From NCBI RefSeq assembly GCF_021390435.2, contig NZ_JAJVCN010000003.1:62001-126000 (forward strand): DNA of 64,000 nt. Reading direction: 5' to 3'. The translations under genes and the position numbers were made by a program. Positions 59,574-64,000 of the stretch are shown piece after piece. The stretch is from Kibdelosporangium philippinense (GTDB taxonomy: Bacteria > Actinomycetota > Actinomycetes > Mycobacteriales > Pseudonocardiaceae). Below the pieces are notes generated by a model. It saw only the letters and a list, made by a program, of their open reading frames with translations, searched no databases and was not told the origin of the DNA. Numbering within the stretch: position 1 is the first letter of the stretch; each line of letters begins with the position of its first letter.

Positions 59574-61586
59574 CTAGCCGCGCTTTCCGCCGTTCATCTT
59601 GTCGAGCATCGCGTTGTAGGCAGCCAGTTCCGCTTCTCCGTCGGCGTCCGCCTTGCGGTCGCGGCGGCGGGCTTCTTTCTCGTCCTGGCGGGCCCATTGG
59701 ACCAGCAGCGCGACCAGCACGACGATCAGCGGCAACTCACCGGCCGCCCAGGCGATACCGCCACCCAGGCGCTGGTCGGACAGCAGGTCACTGGCCCAAG
59801 GCAGCGCCAGCGAACGATAGAACCGGTCGCCGATGATCTGCTGCATGCTCATCAGGATCACGCCGAAGAACGCGTGGAACGGCAGCGACGCGAAGACCAT
59901 CGCCAGGCGCCCGACCGGCGGCAGGCGACGTGGCGCTGGGTCGATACCGATCACCGGCCAATAGAAGATGTAGCCGGTGATCACGAAGTGCGCGTTCATC
60001 GCCAAGTGCGCCCAATGCAGATCCAGCGCGCTGTCGAACAGGCCCGAGAAATACAGCATGTAATAGGAGCCGACGAACAACACCAGCGCCACGACGGGAT
60101 GCGTCAGCAGGCGCGCCAGCGGCGAATGCACGAGCGCCACCAGCCATTCACGGGGCCCAGGCGGATTGTCCTTGCCCGCGGTTGGCAGCGCGCGCAGTGC
60201 CAGCGTGACCGCTCCGCCGAGGACCAAGAGGATCGGCGCGAGCATGTTCAGCATCATGTGGCTGATCATGTGAATGCTGAACATCGACGGTGAGTACCGG
60301 CCGATCCCGGACGATGTCGCCAGCAGGATCGTCGCGCAGCCGCAGAGCCAGGCGACCGTGCGGCCGACCGGCCAGGCGTCGCCGCGGGCCTTCAGCCGTC
60401 GCACACCGAGCAGGTAGAGCACCGCGAGCGCGATCGCCGCCGTGCCGTAGATCAGGTCGAAACGCCAGTCCACCAACGCTTTCAGGAACGTCGGCGCACC
60501 ATCCAAGGTGTATCCGATGCGCAGTTCGACGTTGTTCGGCTGGGTGACGGCCTGCTGCGGTGGCGGGGTTCGGGCCAGCGCCGCCGCGATGCCGATAGTC
60601 ATCATCATGACCAGCACTTCGAACGCGGCCAGCTTCACCAGCGCGCGTCCGGAACCCGTAGCGACAGCGGTCGCGACACCGCGTTCGCGCTGGAAGTACC
60701 CGAACACCCCGAGCGCGAGCAGCGCGACGATCTTGGCGACGACGAGCAGGCCGTAGTTGGTGCTGAACAGGTCGGCCACCGGCAGCCGCACCAGCGCGTT
60801 GATCACGCCAGACGCGGCCATCACGATCCAGCACGCCAGTGCGACCTTGGAGAATCGGCTCGCGGCCAGCCCGAGGTGTTCGCCCTTGCGCCTGCCGTGG
60901 GCCAGCAGCGCGACCAGCCCGCCAACCCACAGCGCGGCGGCGATCAGGTGCAGCAGCAGGCTGTTGGTCGCCAGGTCGTGCTGTCCACCGCTGGATGAGT
61001 GGCCGCTGACGCCCAGCGGGAGCAGACCTCCGACCGAGACGAAGAACAGAACCGTGGCCCAGCCCCACGTCAGCACAAGCCGTGTGCCGACCGCGACGAG
61101 GAACGCGATCGCCGCTGTGACGAGCCATGTGTTCGTCAGCTCCGCGGCGCCCGCCAGGTCGACAAGCGTCTGGATGTCGAACAGCTGCGACACCGGACGG
61201 CCGAACGTATCAGCGGTCGTGAACGGAATGGACAGCAGCGCGCTGACGCACCAGATGACCGACGCCCACCCGGCCATACGCACGGCCGCGTAACCGTCGG
61301 GCGCGAGCACACCGGACTGCTGTGGCGGGGCCATGAACGCGGCGAACAGCAGTGAACCGATCACGAGCACGGCACTGATCTCGGCCACCACACGCAGCGT
61401 GATCATGCCGTACGCGGTGAACGCGCCAGGGTTGGGAACACCTGCCAGATAACGGTCGCTGACGAGCGCGAACAGCGCCGCCGCAACGAGCACCGCGAGG
61501 ACACCGCCGACCGCTAGCAACGGTCCGACACGAGCACGCGCTCGCTTCGTACCGGTCGCCTGCGGTGGAGAGTCGGTGGAGGTCAC
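59574..61586 (-). CDS. CopD/CtaG fusion: copper resistance and caa3 oxidase assembly membrane protein
   Basis: About 670 residues from GTG 61586 (VTSTDSPPQ). The N-terminal half (to about 350) contains eight membrane segments and a CopD domain with TLLIHLIAA-like (SLLLHLIAAALWVGGLVALL) and histidine-bearing GHSSSGGQHD. The C-terminal half is the CtaG/caa3 type: FSIHMISHMMLNMLAPILLVLG, then MNAHFVITGYIFYWPVIGIDPAPR and SLPFHAFFGVILM, rich in His for copper binding. It probably brings copper to cytochrome oxidase. The TAG stop is part of the IS1182 target duplication; the protein end is undisturbed. Confidence 0.93.
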   Translation of the reverse strand: MTSTDSPPQATGTKRARARVGPLLAVGGVLAVLVAAALFALVSDRYLAGVPNPGAFTAYGMITLRVVAEISAVLVIGSLLFAAFMAPPQQSGVLAPDGYAAVRMAGWASVIWCVSALLSIPFTTADTFGRPVSQLFDIQTLVDLAGAAELTNTWLVTAAIAFLVAVGTRLVLTWGWATVLFFVSVGGLLPLGVSGHSSSGGQHDLATNSLLLHLIAAALWVGGLVALLAHGRRKGEHLGLAASRFSKVALACWIVMAASGVINALVRLPVADLFSTNYGLLVVAKIVALLALGVFGYFQRERGVATAVATGSGRALVKLAAFEVLVMMMTIGIAAALARTPPPQQAVTQPNNVELRIGYTLDGAPTFLKALVDWRFDLIYGTAAIALAVLYLLGVRRLKARGDAWPVGRTVAWLCGCATILLATSSGIGRYSPSMFSIHMISHMMLNMLAPILLVLGGAVTLALRALPTAGKDNPPGPREWLVALVHSPLARLLTHPVVALVLFVGSYYMLYFSGLFDSALDLHWAHLAMNAHFVITGYIFYWPVIGIDPAPRRLPPVGRLAMVFASLPFHAFFGVILMSMQQIIGDRFYRSLALPWASDLLSDQRLGGGIAWAAGELPLIVVLVALLVQWARQDEKEARRRDRKADADGEAELAAYNAMLDKMNGGKRG

Positions 61587-61602
61587 AAGCTGAGAGTAGT
61601 GG

Positions 61603-62211
61603 TCACGCGGTGGCGGTCTCGACGGCCTGTTGACGGGTTTGCTGTTCCCGTCGCCGTGCACGGTTCGCCAGCAGAGTCAGCGGCGCCATGGCCCACGCGA
61701 TGACCGCGGCCACGCCCAGCGCTACGGGCAGGGATGTGACTGAGGCGATCCCGCCGATCATGGGCGGGCCGAGCAGGAAACCGCTGTATGCGATGGTCGT
61801 CACAAATCCGAGCTCGCGTTCGCCACCGCCGCCGTCAGCTCGTCGCCCGACCGCGCTCGCGAGTTCCAATGCGACTGGGAATCCGTACGCCAGGCCCATA
61901 CCGGCCAACGCAAAACCGATGTACGTGAACGCCGGTACGGGTACGAGCACGGCGATGAACAACCCGAGTGCGCCAATGGTCGAGCCGCCGATCAGCATGC
62001 GCTGCGAACCCCAACGGGTCTCGGTGCGCTCGCCGAGCAGGCGCGCGATGGCCATGGATATGGAGAACCCGGCGTAGATCAATGCTGCTTGTGCTTCGCC
62101 TATCCCGCGCTCGTGCACGCCGAAGAACGCTGACCAGTCGACGCTCGCGCCCTCGGCGACCGACGAGCACAACGCGATGAAACCGAGCAGCCACAGCACT
62201 GGGCGCTTGAT
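61603..62211 (-). pseudogene. MFS transporter, C-terminal half, truncated by IS630
   Basis: About 200 residues corresponding to membrane segments 7-12 of a major facilitator protein (IKRPVLWLLGFIALCSSVAEG at the cut, then LLGERTETRWGSQRMLIGG). The frame enters the IS630 end at 62213 with no N-terminal half on this side, and no N-terminal half was found past the element before the window ends. A GTG at 62199 could start a fragment but it would not make a functional transporter. It lies 17 bases from the CopD/CtaG gene and shares its direction. Confidence 0.85.
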
Positions 62212-62233
62212 TACAGATCTTGAAAGGCCAGGA

Positions 62234-62839
62234 TTACGGCGGTTGTGGTTCGAGGTTCAGTCTGGTGTGGGCGAAGAACGCGTCGATCAGCCCGGGTCGG
62301 TACTGGATGCGTTTGAGTCGGTTCTTCACGATGGCGGTGAGCTGGTCGATGCCGTGCACGATGAGGTTTCCGAGGTTGCGTTTGACGTGGGACCACACGT
62401 GCTCGGTCGGGTTGAGGTCCGGGGCGTAGGGCGGGAGTTGGATCACGTGTAGCCAGTCGCGGGCCGCGACCAGTTTGCGCATCGCGTGACTGGTGTGCGT
62501 GTTGAGGTTGTCCCAGATCAACACGATCGGGGCGCCGAGCTGCTGGTGTGCGGCGTCCAGCAGGGCGGCGTAGTCGGTTTCGGCGAAGCTGCGCCGTTCC
62601 CCCTTGCGGCCGCGGTGGGTCCGGACACGGTAGATCAACCGGGGCCGGTGCCCGGGCCGGACGCATACCAGCCCGGCGACCGATACCCGGCCCGAACCCT
62701 TGCCCGACACCGGGATCTGTGGTGTCTGGCCCCGGCGGCCCCAGGTGCGGGCTTTCGGCGGGCGCAGCGTTTGCCCGGCCTCGTCCTCGAAACACAGCCA
62801 AGCACCTTGCTGCGCCGCTACCGTTTTCCCGCCGGCCAT
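62234..62839 (-). CDS. IS630 transposase, DDE part (OrfB)
   Basis: About 201 residues. DDE_3 domain: Asp in LCFEDEAGQTL, Asp in VLIWDNLNTHTS, Glu in DLNPTEHVWSHVKRNL. Probably made as a fusion with OrfA by a -1 shift, since its own ATG (62839) lies inside the OrfA frame without a ribosome site. Confidence 0.93.
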   Translation of the reverse strand: MAGGKTVAAQQGAWLCFEDEAGQTLRPPKARTWGRRGQTPQIPVSGKGSGRVSVAGLVCVRPGHRPRLIYRVRTHRGRKGERRSFAETDYAALLDAAHQQLGAPIVLIWDNLNTHTSHAMRKLVAARDWLHVIQLPPYAPDLNPTEHVWSHVKRNLGNLIVHGIDQLTAIVKNRLKRIQYRPGLIDAFFAHTRLNLEPQPP

Positions 62840-63309
62840 ACCTCCCGCCGCCAGGTGGCGATCGCCTGCTCGTCGCGCTCGATCGCGCGGTGGGCGGGTA
62901 CTTGTGGCGAGAACCCCATGCGGTGCAGCAGATACGACACCCCGTGCAGCGTGTAGCGGGTGTGAAACAGCCGGGCGATCAGATCGGCGACCCGAGCCAG
63001 GGTCCAGCGCTGATCCTCGCCGAACCCATGCACGGCTGGGCCTTGTTCCACAGCCTGGGCCAGCCTGTCCAGTCGTGGCTGGTCCAGCCGGCAGGACGAT
63101 CCGCCCGGTCCCTTCGACGCCAGCCCTGCCTCACCCTCGGCACGCCATCGACGCCGCCAGGTATAGACCGCGTTGGTGGATACCCGCAGTCTGCGGGCGA
63201 TCTCGGCGGCCGGCACGTCCTGGGCGAACCATTGGGCCGCCTGCAACCGGACAGCTTCGCGTGTGGCCCTGCCCCGCTCGGAAAGGCCACCTCCATCCGC
63301 GTACCTCAT
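62818..63309 (-). CDS. IS630 transposase, HTH part (OrfA)
   Basis: 163 residues. Winged-helix and HTH segments: FAQDVPAAEIARRLRVSTNAVYTWRRRW and a second HTH at about 95-140 (RWTLARVADLIARLFHTRYTLHGVSYLLHRMGF). It binds the element ends. It ends 22 bases into OrfB, just after a slippery sequence. Confidence 0.93.
   Translation of the reverse strand: MRYADGGGLSERGRATREAVRLQAAQWFAQDVPAAEIARRLRVSTNAVYTWRRRWRAEGEAGLASKGPGGSSCRLDQPRLDRLAQAVEQGPAVHGFGEDQRWTLARVADLIARLFHTRYTLHGVSYLLHRMGFSPQVPAHRAIERDEQAIATWRREVWPAGKR
62824..62830 (-). other. Slippery heptamer G-GGA-AAA for -1 frameshift in IS630
   Basis: On the minus strand the OrfA frame reads GCG GGA AAA CGG TAG. Sliding back one base at GGGAAAA continues as GGG AAA ACG GTA in the OrfB frame, producing a fusion of about 358 residues, the size of one-frame IS630 transposases. 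Confidence 0.75.
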
Positions 63310-63397
63310 CCATCCCTGCGTAGATCATGAATCGATCAGGATCCGGGAGGACACGCCGCCCAAGGACAAGATCAACCCTGGCCTTTCATGATCTGTA

Positions 63398-64000
63398 GCC
63401 TTGATCATTCACGTGGGTGACGTGTCCGCCTGTGCCGGTTCGGATGTTGATCTTGAGTTGGTTGCTGTGTGGTGATGGTCAGGGTTCGAGCCCGGCCGCC
63501 GGTGTTGGCTGGGCGCCGGGTTGGGGGGCGGGCCTTTCAGGTCGAGGGGCAGGGACAGGGGTCATCGAGTTGGTGGTGGCAGGGCCAGCGCTGCCCGGAG
63601 GCAGGCGGCGAGAGGGTCGGCCCAGGGCCAGGTTTCCGGGATTTTGATCTTGCGTTTGCGTTGGCCGCGGACGATGCGGGCGGCGGTGTGCAGTAGCCGG
63701 TAGCGCAGGGTTTTGGGTTCGGCTTTGGCGAGGGTGCCCTCAAGGCAGAGCAGGCGCAGCCAGGCGAGCAGGTCGATGGCGATGGTGGCGGCCAGACACC
63801 AGGCCCGGTTGATCTCGATCTTGGTGGAGGGCAGGTGACCGAGGCCGGTTTGCTTGCCGCAGCGGACGTGGTCCTCGACTCGGGCGTGCGGGCGGTGACG
63901 GGCTTCCAGGAACTGGACGGTGGCGCCCGAACCGCTGCCCGGGGTGTTGGTGGCCACCAGTTGGTAGCGCCAGCCGTCGGCTTCTTCGAACAGGGACAAC
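63398..64000 (-). mobile_element. Second IS1380-family element, cut by the window edge
   Basis: Left boundary not certain: about 160 bases of G/C-rich non-coding sequence lie between the IS630 right end and the transposase stop at 63562. No clear inverted repeat could be matched because the other end is outside the window. Confidence 0.7.
63562..64000 (-). CDS. IS1380-family transposase, C-terminal part (partial at edge)
   Basis: About 146 residues of the C-terminus: SLFEEADGWRYQLVATNTPG, then FLEARHRPHARVEDHVRCGKQTGLG (Glu of the DDE triad region) and TLRYRLLHTAARIVRGQRKRKIKIPETWPWAD. It belongs to a different IS1380 subgroup from the copy at 47 kb, which has lower similarity in these blocks. 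The start lies outside the window. Confidence 0.92.
   Translation of the reverse strand, partial: LSLFEEADGWRYQLVATNTPGSGSGATVQFLEARHRPHARVEDHVRCGKQTGLGHLPSTKIEINRAWCLAATIAIDLLAWLRLLCLEGTLAKAEPKTLRYRLLHTAARIVRGQRKRKIKIPETWPWADPLAACLRAALALPPPTR

Larger units (their letters stand above)
62214..63395 (-). mobile_element. IS630-family insertion sequence, complete
   Basis: 1,182 bp. Inverted repeats CAGATCTTGAAAGGCCAGG (left) and CAGATCATGAAAGGCCAGG (right, reversed) flanked by the TA target duplication (62212-62213 and 63396-63397). Two overlapping frames joined by a frameshift site. Confidence 0.93.

Overview
This window reads as the chromosome of a high-GC, Gram-positive actinobacterium, most likely a member of Pseudonocardiales (Amycolatopsis/Kibdelosporangium-like). 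The evidence is the actinobacterial division and cell-wall (dcw) cluster that runs from mraZ through ftsZ to sepF and divIVA, frequent GTG starts, strong G/C third-position bias, a SAM-IV riboswitch, and an ileS leader of the translational actinobacterial T-box type. The genus is inference; no rRNA or tRNA gene was recognised.

Left part (1-16.5 kb): a sugar-type ABC importer without its own ATPase (1-2.9 kb, cut by the window edge), an HTH plus low-complexity protein, rluD-lspA, an AraC regulator overlapping a VOC protein, then a NarL-type response regulator, a small hypothetical gene and a DesK-like sensor kinase that faces an ABC exporter across a perfect 16-bp inverted repeat. A class V aminotransferase under a SAM-IV riboswitch, a cation/proton antiporter and a DUF167 gene follow.

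16.6-26.3 kb: an IS256-family and an IS3-family element sit side by side in a repetitive spacer. Next come a secreted pyroglutamyl-peptidase-like protein with serine where the catalytic cysteine should be, a penicillin-binding protein whose 3' end is repeated downstream of its own stop, and ileS with its T-box.

26.3-46.7 kb: an essentially unbroken minus-strand dcw cluster. In transcription order it is mraZ, rsmH, ftsL-like, ftsI, murE, murF, mraY, murD, ftsW, murG, murC, ftsQ, ftsZ, pgeF, yggS-like, sepF, yggT-like, divIVA and a membrane protein with a C-terminal Cys/His motif. Most junctions overlap by 1-14 bases. Two control points stand out: a helically phased GTGG repeat array upstream of mraZ, and a long perfect terminator hairpin between ftsZ and pgeF. 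Together these genes make lipid II (MurC-MurG, MraY), polymerise and cross-link it at the septum (FtsW, FtsI), build the Z-ring (FtsZ, SepF, FtsQ, FtsL) and direct polar growth (DivIVA).

46.7-64 kb: an IS1380-family element separates the dcw cluster from a MoxR-DUF58-transglutaminase operon and a DUF3040 gene. An orphan DUF742 gene follows, then a string of insertion sequences (ISL3, IS1182, IS630 and a second IS1380-type copy cut by the right edge). These surround a CopD/CtaG fusion, whose stop codon is the IS1182 target site, and an MFS transporter truncated by the IS630 element. Exact target duplications can be read for IS256 (8 bp), ISL3 (8 bp), IS1182 (CTAG) and IS630 (TA), so these insertions look fairly recent.

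The most unusual signals are degenerate tandem copies of gene 3' ends lying just past stop codons (4.17-4.4 kb and 21.06-21.28 kb), the Cys-to-Ser pyroglutamyl-peptidase-like protein, the operator-like palindrome of the kinase/ABC locus, and long hairpins set directly before the transposase starts of two unrelated IS families.
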